A stretch of DNA of 64,000 nucleotides from Absidia repens. Its lineage: Eukaryota; Mucoromycota; Mucoromycetes; Mucorales; Cunninghamellaceae. Location: positions 2,232,001 through 2,296,000 of the forward strand of contig MCGE01000001.1 of the NCBI GenBank assembly GCA_002105175.1. Direction: 5' to 3'. Position 1 is the first letter of the stretch. Each line of letters starts with the position of its first letter. Below are positions 43,921 to 59,435 of the stretch, in pieces. The notes under the pieces are model-generated. The model did no database searches. It was not told the origin of the DNA and worked only from the letters and a program-made list of their open reading frames with translations. Position numbers and translations under genes: made by a program.

Positions 43921-45728
43921 CTAGGAGGTAGTGGAGGGCTGCTGCTGTAAATCTTCGTTTTCGGTCGCTGTAGCTGGTTTCTCTAAATCCCGAGAATAAA
44001 GTTTTTTGCCTGACATTTCAAGGAATTCCATATCTTCTGCTCGATCCAGGATACTTCCCCCTTGTGCATCTTCATCTTCATCGCGAATCGCAGGTCTAAC
44101 AAGCCATACTACGATTAAAAATTAAAATAGTTAAAAAAAATATCCATCATCAGAGTGCAGGGGGTTTTTTTTTTAAAATGCTTTACCTTCCACTTCGTCA
44201 ACCTCAAACTGATCCTTCAAAGAGAGTTGGGGACTTTGGTAAGTCGAGCAAGTAGGTCCTTTCGAGTGTCCATGAATAAAATCGGCGTCAATCCAGAGAC
44301 CTGCATATTCAAGTTGGCCGCCCATCCCTATATTTCATACACCCACATTCACAGAGAAAAGGTGAGTTTCCATATATATATGATAAATTATATATTCAGC
44401 TTACCTAAGCCATTTGGCAAACTTGACTTTCCCCAACATAAATATTGATAATGACGGTTGTTTGATGTAGCATTCCAAAGACCTAGCATATTATGGGGAG
44501 AGAAAGATCCATCTAGTTGGTACAAGTAATTCGACGACGAGCCATACCAATCCGTTTCCAAACGCCAAGCATCATCAGCATATCCACCAAAGATAGATCC
44601 ATCCTTCGTTTTGATCACTAATAAAGTGGCACCTTGATTCCTGACTATTTCATGCACGAACACCTGCCAGCTATTTCCATTTTGTCGAGAGGAGAATATC
44701 TGTTGGTGCACTAAATTCTGATCTTCTGCCTGACCATGTTGTACACGTTCATGTGATGACCAAGAGAGAGCGTTTTGAGGAAATTGTAAAGACAGGTAGA
44801 AATAATCATATGGTGATAACAGCCGAGAGAATGAATTGCTGCCACTACCATTATTGCTTGGAGGAGCCTGAATGGATGGACAACTTTGATGTGATAGCCG
44901 TGTTTGATGTAAACCGTCCACACCATCACCTTGCTTTTGATGACCACCAAAAAAGTAGGTTGCTGCAACCAGCTGGAGGAGAATCATCAATCCACTTTCG
45001 CCTTTAAACCAACGTAAAATTGTCTGCTTTGTCGTGTCGTCATCCAAACGCTCCAATGGTTCTTGCTTGACTTGCTGTGCCCATAACATTTCCTCTTCTT
45101 TTGGTTGCTTTGATGTGCCATCGTCCTCATCCAATAACCAATCCATTTGTTCTGATTGTCGTTTTTGCTCGTTGGTAAAGTGAAGAAAAGTATTGACAAG
45201 CCGTGATTGCTGTTGAGAATCATCCACAAACGCCCTCCCCGATCCCTCAAACCATATCCGTATGCCTGACGATACCACCCAAGAGACAAACGTTTCAAGC
45301 GATGCCTTTTTCTGTTTTGCCACCAATGTATATAGTTGTATAAAAGACTCTGCCACACCTACAACCGTGCCATCTTGCAAAGTGGTGCCGTGAGAGAATG
45401 ATTGAATAGCATCCAGGCATTGCCGAAGAGTGATCGTCTTTGTAGTAGATGAGGTCGCCGTAGAGCTACCACCACCACCATCACCACCAATATGAGCAAC
45501 ATAATACCCAAAGGCTTCTGCAAGTTGTTTGTCGTAGTATGAAGGTAAGTTGGCCACACACTGTTCATTAAAGATTGCAATATTCACAGGTTTGCCAGTT
45601 TCATCGTCGTTTCTGCCAAATTGTTTCATCAAATGATCTTTGTTTTCCACAGTCAAATAATCAAGTAATAATTTGATATGAGCTTTATCGGCTTTGGATT
45701 GTTTTTCCTGACTTGATTGATTTCCCAT
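43921..45728 (-). CDS. TLDc-domain protein, MEAK7/TLDC1-like (fungal Rtc5 relative)
   Basis: Relative of MEAK7 (mTOR-linked, lysosomal) and of yeast Rtc5, a V-ATPase-associated TLDc protein. Three exons: 45728-44405, 44327-44187, 44108-43921, summing to 1,653 nt (550 aa). The start MGNQSSQEKQSK is a good N-myristoylation signal, which decides it over an upstream in-frame ATG reaching 45911 inside a repeat. The middle is helical and EF-hand-like in style (LTLRQCLDAIQSF). The TLDc domain shows SPYDYFYLSLQFPQNAL, RNQGATLLVIKTKDGSIFGG, YADDAWRLETDWYGSS, LYQLDGSFS and, across the junctions, LEYAGLWIDADFIHGHSKG then CSTYQSPQLSLKDQFEVDEV. The C-terminal tail is acidic and Gln-rich. Domain call firm; orthology to MEAK7 or Rtc5 likely. 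Confidence 0.85.
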
Positions 45729-45834
45729 TATACTAATATTGCGCAAGAGTGAGAAAGGCAGGCAGAGAAACAGGAGAAAGAAGGTTAAAGGTAGTATTAC
45801 CGAAGCCATCCCGCTAGTCACACGAGAGAATGTC

Positions 45835-46725
45835 AAATCCCGCTCACGTGGATTATTATCCCCTTCCCAGTTTCCTCCCCCCCCCACTCCCGCCCAATCT
45901 CTTTCCTTCAATTTCTATTTTTGCCTTCTTTTTTCTTCAAAATTGAAGTCTCTATGGGAGCATGTTGGAACTTAGAATAGTGTCAGGATCTAGTTTAGAA
46001 GCGTTTTTAGCTCGGGGATTGGAAGGCGCAAGGAGAAACCCTTTCAATTTGGATCCAGGATTTTAAACGACCATCAATTGACTTTTTGGAGCCTTTATTA
46101 GCTTAGCGTAGTTTTAGTTTGCCCATAGCTTGTATCTACATCTGAATAAAATATATTCCTGTTTACTGCCTTAACCAAATATGTCCTATTGGTTTTTCTC
46201 TCATGTCTTGTGCAATAGATCTCTTATTTAATACCATCGCCCTTTTGATTAGTGACGACCGGTTATATGTATCAGTCAAAGATAGTCGTTTTGTCTTTCT
46301 CAGGTCTTGTACTATACCATTATTTGGAAATCCCCTTTTTACTATTGTGTTTTTAGATTAGCGTTGACTATTCTTCAGACCTCACTTTAGACTTCCGCAT
46401 GCTTCGTCCAATAAATTCGTCTATTAAGTTGATATGAACCCCTCGTCTTTAGTTTTAGTGTCTACCAATATATCGCATGGTCAACAATGTTGTTATTGTA
46501 CTTGTTTTATGCGTGCCGTAACACCAACACTTGCTCCCTACTTCATTCACCATGACTACGTTCTCCTCCTCCCCCCCTCGTGTCATCATGAACTGCTGTA
46601 TACCTGCTCGGGCAATCATATAAATGAATCTAGTCCATGCTATAAATATGTCCGCACTATAGAACATGTTGCATTATTTTCTAGCTTATCTATGATGACT
46701 TGCACACACCTGACATCCGATAAAT
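45835..46725 (+). repeat. Family R3 dispersed repeat, complete-looking copy
   Basis: Head AAATCCCGCTCACGTGG with CACGTG at 45845-45850, pyrimidine-rich tract, then the R3 body and tail to about 46705. The head lies about 110 bp upstream of the TLDc start codon on the other strand, so it may be part of that promoter. Several AATAAA-like steps occur in the body. Confidence 0.75.
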
Positions 46726-46737
46726 CTTTTTTTTTAT

Positions 46738-46770
<33 letters not shown>

Positions 46771-46890
46771 AAGTATGGAATTGAATATATTAAGTATCGT
46801 TATATATGATAATTTTTCTGGTAAAACATATCATATCTATATATGAAATGCGAATATTTGTATATTTGGGCCTGATTATAGAATATGGTA

Positions 46891-46962
46891 GCCTCATTAG
46901 CACAAAAAGTTAACGTCTCATCATGGCTCAACGTTTAGATGTCGGGGATTAAAGCTTTGAAT
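46891..46962 (+). pseudogene. Possible decayed tRNA-like sequence
   Basis: GCCTCATTAGCACAA resembles the 5' acceptor and A-box of a eukaryotic tRNA-Met gene, and GGGGATTAAAGC lies where a T-arm would be. The anticodon loop, B-box consensus and a 3' strand pairing with GCCTCAT are missing, so if it was a tRNA gene it is dead. Confidence 0.3.
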
Positions 46963-47005
46963 GTTTCTTTTTTTCTCAATTTTCCAATATCACTTACTAC
47001 TCACT

Positions 47006-47658
47006 ATGTCTGACAAACACGGCAAGCAGTTATTTGAGCAAGTCATTAAAAACATTCGCTTGACAAAAAAACGTAAATTATCAAAATGGATACCATTATA
47101 TCAATGAATAAAGCTTTATATTTGTTTTTGCAGTGACCTATGATCAGATTCGCGTGCTTCATAGCCTCTTGGGTGATATTGTGCTGGAGTCTTTACACCT
47201 ACTTGATACTGACTGTGGTAAGAATGCTATGATATGACAGTGACCTTATAGTGTCAACATATACTAATCTTCTATGGTAGTAGTATCTCGACTGGATTGT
47301 GAAAAGGAAGCGAAACGGCAGTTGTACAAGATACAGGAAACACCAGATATACAGGACTCGCCAAAAGATAGTAAAGACAGGCCCTTGTACTCACGCCTGT
47401 GTATGATATACCCTGAATACCATTGCTCTTGTGATTTTTTTATACACTCAGTGGTGTGCGAACAAACTGCTTTGATGGTAAGGATAAAACAAACCTTCTC
47501 TCTCTACTCACTGACTCGAAATTTTGCCTATTTTACAGTGTCGACATGTTTTGGCGACCATTTTGTATGAAACTCTGAACGATCAGCAGAACAACAATGT
47601 ATTAAATGATGATACTTTTGCACGTATACTCTATACTTGGAACACTTCAAGGTCATGA
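47006..47658 (+). CDS. SWS1: SWIM zinc-finger protein, SWS1/ZSWIM7 (Shu complex) homologue
   Basis: Homologue of the SWIM-domain subunit of the Shu complex, which supports Rad51 filaments during homologous recombination. Four exons: 47006-47072, 47134-47217, 47281-47477, 47539-47658, summing to 468 nt (155 aa). The SWIM pattern CxCx(n)CxH is seen as CSCDFFIHSVVCEQTALM joined across the last intron to CRHVLATILYE. The upstream part (LHSLLGDIVLESLHLLD) matches the short helical N-terminus of ZSWIM7. The size fits the family. A partner SWS1-associated Rad51 paralogue is not in the window. Confidence 0.85.
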
Positions 47659-47926
47659 CGATTGAGAATTACCCTTCCCCTTCTTATATCTTTGTATAAT
47701 AAAGCAACCATCCTTCTTCTACCTGTCTGCACTTTTTTTTGTATTTATTGGTTGGCTATAACGTAAGTTACACTGGTCCCTGATCCCGTGTTGGAAAATC
47801 CATCCAGTCAAAATTGTCCTCACGCCCTTTTAACTTTTTTTTTCTCTCTTTTTTTTTTTTTTTTTTCTTCTTTCTTCTTCTTTTAGTTTTATCCTTTCTC
47901 ATTTGACATTCCCCTCCCCAAATCCA
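47659..47926. other. Intergenic SWS1-kelch
   Basis: Holds the SWS1 3' end (TATAATAAAGC at about 47696) and a strongly T/C-rich tract (47828-47885) that is the probable core promoter of the kelch gene. Confidence 0.5.
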
Positions 47927-50079
47927 ATGGCTACCAAGTACTCCTCTGACGTTCGGCCTTCACTGATGTCCTGGAACCAATCTCTCGATACTTCAAGTTA
48001 TATTAGTACTGGAAGGTAATGAGAAAAAAAGACTGATGATAAGAAGGTGACAAAAAAACTCAAGTTCTTGATATAGAAGTCGCTCACGTTTTTTTCTCTT
48101 AATTTCTTTTTGACTAAAAACAACAACTACTCTTGTTTATACTAGTATGCCTGAACGTCCTGAATCACCTACTTTGCCTATGACGGGTCGGTCAGCGATG
48201 AAGACTATTTTTATGCATCACCTGCTCCCTCAAACACGACGCGATCTACTTTGACTTCCTCAAGACGTCCTTCAGCATCCTCTAACACGCCTCACTCTTC
48301 AACACCAGTGGATTCTTCTTCTGGTTGCTCTTCTCCTGTGCGCCACCTCTCTAGTCCTGTGGATGTCTCCCAACGCCGCCATATTCATTATCAAACAAAT
48401 AATGTATCACCATCAGGTAATCAAAAATGAATCAACTATATGCTGGATAAGACTATCGTTTCATTATTACATCTGACCTATCCACCTCTTTTTAGCTTCA
48501 TCTTATCATCAGTATCCCTCTGCGCAAGCTGCAACAACCTCAGCCATCGGACACAACACTCCATCAATGACTGCTAATCAACCCAAATCAGCAACCAATG
48601 GTCGCCATAAGCAACCCACCTCACCCGCAATAACAGCACGCTCAACGCACGTCAGCCATCATCATAAGCCCGGTCCTTCTTCAAACTCTAATACAACAAC
48701 ACCACCACTACCACCACCATCATCGTCATCATCGTCATCATCATCTAACAAACGATCTGTTCCTAAATTGACCGATTACGCGGCTGCCGCCATTGAACTT
48801 TCGTCTTCTGCTGGGTCTCATAACGCACCTGCTCCTGCTGCCGGAATGTATTGGTCTCGTACTATCACTTATGGAAGAGCCCCTTCTCGCCCTCTCCGTG
48901 CCCATTCTGCCAATATGGTGGGTGAAATGATGTATGTCTTTGGTGGATGCAATCAAAAGACCTGTTTCAATCAACTTTACATTCTGGATATGGGTAAAGA
49001 TGAAAAGAAAAGGAAAAAAGGAAAGAAGACTGACATGATTCACGTATACTTTTGACTAGATACCCTTACATGGTCGAAACCACATACATTCGGCCAATGT
49101 CCTCCGCCTCTTCGAGCACATTCTTGTAACGTTGTGGAATATTTGACTGGCAAACAAAAATCATACTCATTATATATCTTCGGTGGTGGTGATGGTCCAA
49201 ATTACTTCAACGAACTCTACGTCTTAGATGTCGGTAAGAAAGAACGAAAGAAGAAGAAGAAAAATAATGCTCTCCATCTTATCTCATCTCAACTCGCTCT
49301 CATCTTTTCTTTTCTTTTTTTTATATGATCTGTTTTCAGAAACATTGACCTGGGCAAAACCACGAATCGATGGCATCCCTTCGTCACCACGACGAGCTCA
49401 TGTCACTTGTTTATGGCAAGACAAAATCATTATTGTGGGAGGGGGAAATGGTACACAAGCACTGGCGGACGTTCATGTATTGGATGTGTCGGATCCCAAT
49501 CAATTGACCTGGTCTCAAATGACACCTAAAGGACCGGCACCATTGGCCCGTGGGTACCATACCGGCAATCTGATTAAGGATAAATTGGTGATCTACGGTG
49601 GAAGCGATGGTCATGATTGTTTTAGCGATGTCCATATCTTGAACCTTAGCACGAATCGATGGTGTCAAATTGAATTGGATCAAACTATCCCAAGGTTATC
49701 TCACACTGCCACCCAAATTGGTTCTTATCTTTTTATTATTGGTGGTCATGATGGCTATAAATATTCCAATGATGTATTGTTGTTAAATCTCGGTAAGTGA
49801 AATTAAAAAAAAAATGGTGTGATGCACGAATATCTCAAATTATATTATTCTATTTATTCATTATATATATACTTATTAGTGACCATGACATGCGAATCCA
49901 AAAAGATATATGGTACACCTCCAGGACCTCGTGGGTATCACACCGCTGTGCTGCATGATTCTCGGCTTTACATATTAGGTGGATACGATGGAAGTCATGT
50001 GTTTGATGATCTTCATACCTTGGAACTTAGCTCACACGCTTATCTGACCCAAATCACCAACTTTGACATTGATGTGTAG
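47927..50079 (+). CDS. Kelch-repeat protein with disordered Ser-rich N-terminus
   Basis: Six kelch-type repeats forming a beta-propeller, a protein-interaction platform. Exons: 47927-48015, 48196-48416, 48496-48993, 49060-49233, 49340-49792, 49880-50079, summing to 1,635 nt (544 aa). The first ~170 residues are low-complexity Ser/Thr/Pro/His. Repeats from there: GEMMYVFGGCNQKTCFNQLY, YSLYIFGGGDGPNYFNELYV, KIIIVGGGNGTQALADVHVL, DKLVIYGGSDGHDCFSDVHI, SYLFIIGGHDGYKYSNDVLL, SRLYILGGYDGSHVFDDLHT. There is no F-box, BTB or other domain. A better-looking acceptor at 48145 exists, but it shifts the frame and ends at a stop near 48253, so the acceptor at 48194-48195 was chosen. The cellular role is not evident. 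Confidence 0.85.
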
Positions 50080-50394
50080 TTTAATTCTCCTATTATTATT
50101 ATTATTATTTTTGTTCTTAATGTACTTTACTCTAGTTTAGAACCATATATTACCCTTACCCCTCCCTCTTATATATCTTTGTTTTGCTTTGTTTTGCCTC
50201 CAAACCCATACACACACACACACACACAACCACTGTTTATATGTATACAATCAACCAATCATACAATAAAAATAAAGGCATATTTATATTTACAAATCAA
50301 TTTTTTATTCAACCAACAATGACAATAAATGATAAAATTATGGTGTGATGTTGGGGGGGGATAAACTAACTACTGATGATAAGGTATGCTATTT
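50080..50394. other. Convergent 3' region with ATT and CA microsatellites
   Basis: (ATT)n at about 50092-50110 and (CA)n at about 50210-50228, AATAAAAATAAAGG at about 50264 as the likely kelch polyadenylation region. No gene. Confidence 0.55.
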
Positions 50395-50506
50395 CTATGG
50401 GGATGTTTTTTGCTTTTTAGATTGCTGATCGGTGGACTTGTCCTTGTTTCTATTCTGATCTTCTTCTTCTTCTTCTTCTTCTTCTTCTTCTTCTTCTTCT
50501 TCTTCT

Positions 50507-50539
<33 letters not shown>

Positions 50540-50727
50540 TCATCATTACCTTGTGTTTCCAAACTTTCGTTGTTATTCTGCATGACAGTCGTCAGGTACT
50601 CGTTAAGATCTGTTTTCAAAGTTATGATGGCCTTCGTGAGTTGATCCAGAGAGTTTGCTTCCGCCATGGAAGAGTGGATTTCATTCACAATATTGTTCGA
50701 AGTGTATGTTGCCTTGAGGGTAGTCAT
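50395..50727 (-). CDS. Small acidic protein, probable GON7-like EKC/KEOPS subunit
   Basis: Single-exon, 110 aa. An amphipathic helical N-terminal half (SLDQLTKAIITLKTDLNEYL) is followed by 12 Asp, about 17 Glu and a basic end, SKKQKTSP. This layout (short helix pair, long acidic tail, basic C-terminus) matches GON7, the small intrinsically disordered subunit of the KEOPS complex that makes the t6A modification of tRNA. The match is by shape and a few residues, so it is tentative. The acidic tail is coded by pure GAC and GAA/GAG runs. Confidence 0.5.
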
Positions 50728-50897
50728 TGTTGTTTAGGGACAGAAAGGGCAAAAAATAAAAAATAAAAAAAAACTGGGCCCACTCAAAAAAAAAAAAATT
50801 ACAATTTATTTCAAATGCCGTCGATCGCATGTAGTATAATTGTTGCTCACGCTTTTTTTTTTCCCTTTCTTCTCCTCTCGTTCAATTATTTTATCCA
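50728..50897. promoter_or_regulatory. Divergent promoter between the GON7-like gene and mtSSB
   Basis: 170 bp between opposed start codons; contains GGGCCC (50777-50782) and a T/C-rich tract (50851-50880) before the mtSSB start. Confidence 0.5.
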
Positions 50898-51715
50898 ATG
50901 AATTCTTTATTCCGCTCATCTGCCCCTATTCGTCAATTCTCCCGGGTAAGATGAAGAAAAATAAATCCTTACTTTATACTATGATACTAATCTTTATTAT
51001 ATTTCACTAGTCGTTTTCTGCCACCGCCACTCGTGCCAATCGTAAGTCTTCAAGGGAGAGAAATCCAAGTGGAATCATTACTTATCGTTATTGCTTCTTA
51101 TATTTTGTCCAGTCAACAAGGTACAATTGATCGGTCGTGTGGGTGCTGATCCTACTGTTACTGACGTTGGTGAAGATCGTCGTGTTGTCAACTACACCGT
51201 CGCCACTTCTGAAACTCGACCTGACAAAGAAGGTAACCAAATTAGATATCGTGGAGAGACCGGTTGAAACGATGCGACTCACACGCGTCACTTCTTATCT
51301 CAATTCTAGGAAACTTGATTAAAAAGACACAATGGCATCGAATTGTTTCTTGGAACTCTGCTGACTGGCTTCCTGAACGAGTTAAGAAGGGGTAAGTAGG
51401 AGCCCTTCGTATGTGGTTGAAAATCGACAAAGCGAACTGGGGGCTTACGTTGTGTTTTGTTTTGTTTTTTATGTATATAGGGATCTTGTGTATGTTGAAG
51501 GTCAATTACGCTACTCTGACTACACTGACAAAGAAGGCATTCAAAGAACCAAGGCCGATATTTATCAATGTAAGTGTTTCCTTCTCCTACATATCTAATA
51601 CCTTTCCAAAGAAAAAAAAAATCTTAACTCATGCTTTTAAAATTTTTATCTCCTTTTAGCCAGCTTTAGATTCCTCACTCCTTCTCCTTCTCGCTCTCAA
51701 GAAGACAGCGAATAG
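50898..51715 (+). CDS. RIM1: Mitochondrial single-stranded DNA-binding protein
   Basis: Homologue of yeast Rim1 and human SSBP1, which coat single-stranded mitochondrial DNA as a tetramer during replication. Six short exons: 50898-50945, 51011-51041, 51113-51232, 51310-51391, 51481-51569, 51660-51715, summing to 426 nt (141 aa). The N-terminus (MNSLFRSSAPIRQFSRSFSA) is a basic, Ser-rich mitochondrial presequence. The OB fold shows VNKVQLIGRVGADPTVTDVG, VVNYTVATSET, KKTQWHRIVSWNSADWLPER, and KGDLVYVEGQLRYSDYTDKE. Full length for the family, with the conserved WH.IV and YVEG.L blocks present. Confidence 0.92.
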
Positions 51716-53485
51716 AATATATATCTATAGCTTAGTCCTCTTCTACAATCATTGCTCTTCATTATTTTTATTTTACAATAAAAAAATTGCTTTATCATAC
51801 AGGCTTTATTTGTAGTCTTTTATTTTACCACGCTTTTTTAACGCGAAGGATGAGTGGGTGGGTGGCAGTCTTTTGGGTCATGCGGGGATTCAACTGAAAT
51901 TCGCGTACATTACGCTGTCACAGGGACACAAAGTAAATTTTTATGGCTGAGAATGAACAACACCATGTCTATATAAATGGGCCCTCTCGTTTGTTGTCTT
52001 CGCTAACATCTTTTATTCATCCATCCATTGATGTATATCCATCCATCCATTCGTATATAATCATGTAAGTTATCCTTTTTTCTCTTTCTTTATTGTCCAT
52101 CAGAGGGATCACGGTGATGATAATATCCACTTGACTATAGCATCTTCTTTGGTTTTCCGTTTTGGAGAACCGGATGTACTGTTAGTTTTATCAAATTTAT
52201 TGAAGTCATAGTTACACTGAGTCTTTCCCTTTGATGGATAAAGAAGATCATTATTTTATTTTGTGCATCTTTTATACTAAACTTGTTTTTATAGTTGATT
52301 TTATATATTTATAGATGGCAACCAGTATAGTTTATAGTTATTTTTTTTTGTAGTTATATTTATTTAGTTGATCAAATAAAAGCCTAATTTATACATACAC
52401 ACTACACTTGATTTTACTAAAATCACAGGTTATTGGGACTTTACCTAATGGTTTCTCGGTGGGACGGTCGACCGTTTTGCGGAGTTACAGATTTTTTTTT
52501 ATTTTTCTTCTTTTTTTTTTGCACGTTATGTCTTCGCAGTCTATCATTCACATGAACAACACTGATTTGACTCACTAGTGATTGCGTTAAAGTTAAAGTA
52601 CTTGCCGAAAAAAATTACTCAGTTTGAATTATGGCACTCACAATACTCGTATCATAGGTCATTGTTAGGAGATGGTTGTCAATCTAATAGCGGCAAGGTC
52701 AACCGTCAAAGCAAATGGACTATCAGGAACAAGCGAAAACGGCAGTGTTTTTTTGGGGGGAGGGTGGATTAGGAAGTGACATGTAAAGTGCCTCACCAGT
52801 TCGTCAAATCAACTCTGGGAAAATCAAAAGTACAGAATGCAAGCTTGTTTTCTCATATTATTCCTAATGATTGGTTTTAAGGTCATTGGAACATGATCTT
52901 TTCTTGTGTGATACAGTAGTTGATATTTGGAATCCTCCTTACTATAGGAAAATATTATCAGATTAGTATTTTAGCTATTTTACTCAGACAATAAACTATA
53001 GAATAAACCCTTTTTTTATCAGGTGATAATGCAAGAATTGTAGTGGTGGGGGCTTCTATTGATTTTGTTTTTGTTTGTTGATGCGGCTATGTAGACAGCA
53101 CAGCTGTTTATTGTATCATACTGTTTTTTTTTTGTTTGTTTGTTTATATGCTCCTTAGCGTAGCTACTGTTTGATACGATGATACGGATGCTTCACAATT
53201 GTTGGGGAAAATGAGCTAGAAGGGGACGACTACATTATGTAACTACGATGAAAAATATAAAGAGTATCACGGGTGACGCACAAACTACACGTGGACAGTT
53301 CATCATAATAAAAAAAAAAGGAGCCACTAAAAAGACCGTCGAAATGCACACATTCATTTCATTTTTTTTTTTTACACTTGATTGAATAGTGAAGTGACAA
53401 AGGGAAATAGTTTTTGTTTATTTCAAATACAAGATCATGGTAAAAGTAAAGAATAAAATCAGTAAAACTAAAAAGGGGGACTAAG
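51716..53485. other. Intergenic, 1.8 kb, promoter-like block but no gene seen
   Basis: After the mtSSB 3' end (AATAAAAAAATTGC, 51776) there is a core-promoter-like block: CTATATAAATGGGCCC at 51970, a T/C-rich stretch, a CATCCATC repeat (52018-52050), and ATCATGTAAGTT at 52061 that reads as a 5' splice site. No coding exon follows. The rest is AT-rich with no repeat recognised; A and T runs at 53310 and 53360. Confidence 0.45.
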
Positions 53486-54437
53486 CTAACCAAGAAGAGG
53501 TGCATTTTCAGCATCAGAGCGACGACCAATCAACTTGAAGATATAAGGGCGGGTAGGGTAGATGAGAGTGATGATGGCAAGAGCTAAAGCAGTCCAGTGA
53601 ATCCAAGGATCTTGTTGATTAGTGAAGACAGCCAACAAACCAAGGCCAAGAACAATAGCACCAGTTACATCGCCCTTGTTTTTCTTGTATTCAACGTAAC
53701 CAATGGCAGTGGAAGACAGGAAAACGAGGCCAAGAATAACAAAGATACGAGACCAAACACCAGGTCCATCTTCGTAAGTGTGGGACACGACTTGGAAAAA
53801 GTTGACAACTACAGAGAAGACGATCCACCCGTGCCACAACGAGAAGGGAGCATGCACAAAGAGTTTTTCATAGATGGAAGTGGCTTCATAGTTCTTTTCC
53901 AAATTGTAAAACACATATGAGACCGATGAAGCAGTAAGAAGGACAAAGAAGAAGCCAATCAGCGCGTGATCACTCTTCAAAAGGCCAAGCCAAGCAGAAC
54001 TAAGTAGGACGGAGATCACGAAATGCCATCCTGTAATGTCACCACATAGACACCAAAATAAGGAGTTGATTAATCAATGTCATCATCGCAATAACACCCT
54101 TGTAAAAACTAATCAAGTTAGACTTACCAACACCATGAATAGCAGCATCATGAGCAGGCTCAAACCATTGGTAAATAACAAACCCGCCAAGAAGAATATG
54201 AATCAAAGTCCACACGTACGAAATCCAGAAGGCTAAGAGAAAAAAATAAATTATTTAAGGAACTTGTATAATTTTATGTTATTGTTGTTGTATAATGTAC
54301 TTACAAGGAGTGATATAAGTTTGGCCATCACCAGCTTCACCATTAGCTGGACTCACCACAGTATAGACAGTAGCAGACAAGAAGAAGAGATAAACGATAA
54401 CGTTAACAACCTTTTGAAAAATATGAAGTTTCGTCAT
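53486..54437 (-). CDS. Multi-span membrane protein, TspO-like in part
   Basis: Three exons: 54437-54305, 54232-54128, 54030-53486, summing to 783 nt (260 aa). About seven hydrophobic spans: VVNVIVYLFFLSATVYTVV, ISYVWTLIHILLGGFVIYQW, VISVLLSSAWLGLL, ALIGFFFVLLTASSVSYVFY, LWHGWIVFSVVVNFFQVV, IFVILGLVFLSSTAIGYVEY, and IVLGLGLLAVF/WTALALAIITLIYP. The block HAPFSLWHGWIVFSVVVNFF resembles the P-F-S-L-x-x-G-W segment of bacterial tryptophan-rich TspO/MBR-related proteins. The tail ends GRRSDAENAPLLG, with an acidic-dileucine-like end that could direct it to the vacuole or endosome. Function not known; the TspO relation is a weak inference. Confidence 0.7.
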
Positions 54438-55239
54438 TGTGTGTGATTTTTTTTTTTAAAAAAAAAAAAAAAGGAAAAAGAAAGAAAGAAAGGAAAAAAT
54501 AAAACGCGCCAAATAAATATCTTGCTGGCAATGTTTCGAGACTGATTTAGGGTTTCTCACTCATTTATTGTGCAACCTGAAGTGATTTTATGCGTCAGTG
54601 ATCATCCTTCTTCAAATACCCGCCCGCCCGCTTTCTTTTTTTTTTACGAAAAAAGCGGATAGTAAAAAACCCTCCCATCCAATACATCCACGATTATTTA
54701 TCTTTATGGTACTCTTCGTCCCAATACTATTTTGAGGACATAAATATAACGAGGGAAAGCGTAACTATCTAAAATATGCACCGGCAGCCTAATATTTAAA
54801 CACCGATTAGCTGATGCGACTCTTCGTTTCTAAAAGGACATATTCCCAAAACATCTATCACATCCATCCGCTGATCATTCTTATGATCCTTATTCTTGCA
54901 CAACAAACATTAGTTTTTACCCGCTTGTCACAAGAAAAAAAAAGAGACTTCGTTCCAGCCATCAAGAGAAAAAGATCACAGATAAATAAACTTTAAATAA
55001 ACTTGGACAACTCTTTTTAGTTCATGCATAAGGGTTGATGTCCGTCAAAAAACATCACCCCTCACATAAGGCAATCAGTGAAAGAATACATTGTATATAC
55101 CGGTTCATTTAATCCTTCAAAAATCCTGATTTCGGGATTTAAAATACGCAATGTAGTTCCTAGCTTTTTTATTTTAATATTTCTTTTTCTTTTTCTTCGA
55201 TATCCTTCTCCATACATTCTACCAAGTTAATCCAAATCA
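54438..55239. other. Intergenic between divergent membrane-protein and kinesin genes
   Basis: Contains an A-run with GAAAGAAAG steps (54449-54500). A 60-codon frame at 54814-54996 has one hydrophobic segment, but no codon or homology support. A T-rich promoter-like tract lies just before the kinesin start (55165-55200). Confidence 0.45.
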
Positions 55240-59100
<3,861 letters not shown>

Positions 59101-59313
59101 AGTACCTTTTGCTTCACAGATAAACTATTATTATTATCACTTAGCTATAGATATATACCATATTTTCTCTTACGCTTTTTATTTTAGTTTAGTTTCGATG
59201 ACTTTACTCTATTTTTTTTTATCTTTTTTTTTTTTTTTTTTTTGTCTGGAGGGCTGGATCGACTTCTTTTTTCAATAAAATGTCAGATATGTTAAATTAT
59301 ATATGCGAATTAT

Positions 59314-59435
<122 letters not shown>

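Noticed and set aside
45729..45911. 61-residue N-terminal extension of the TLDc protein
   Set aside because: It runs into an R3 repeat head and would hide the MGNQSS myristoylation start, which fits the family.
48146..48416. Frameshift mutation in the kelch gene
   Set aside because: A downstream AG at 48194-48195 gives an in-frame gene with exon lengths divisible by three, so a mutation is not required; kept only as a splicing note.
54814..54996. 60-codon frame with a hydrophobic segment between divergent genes
   Set aside because: No homology, poor start context and chance length for AT-rich DNA.
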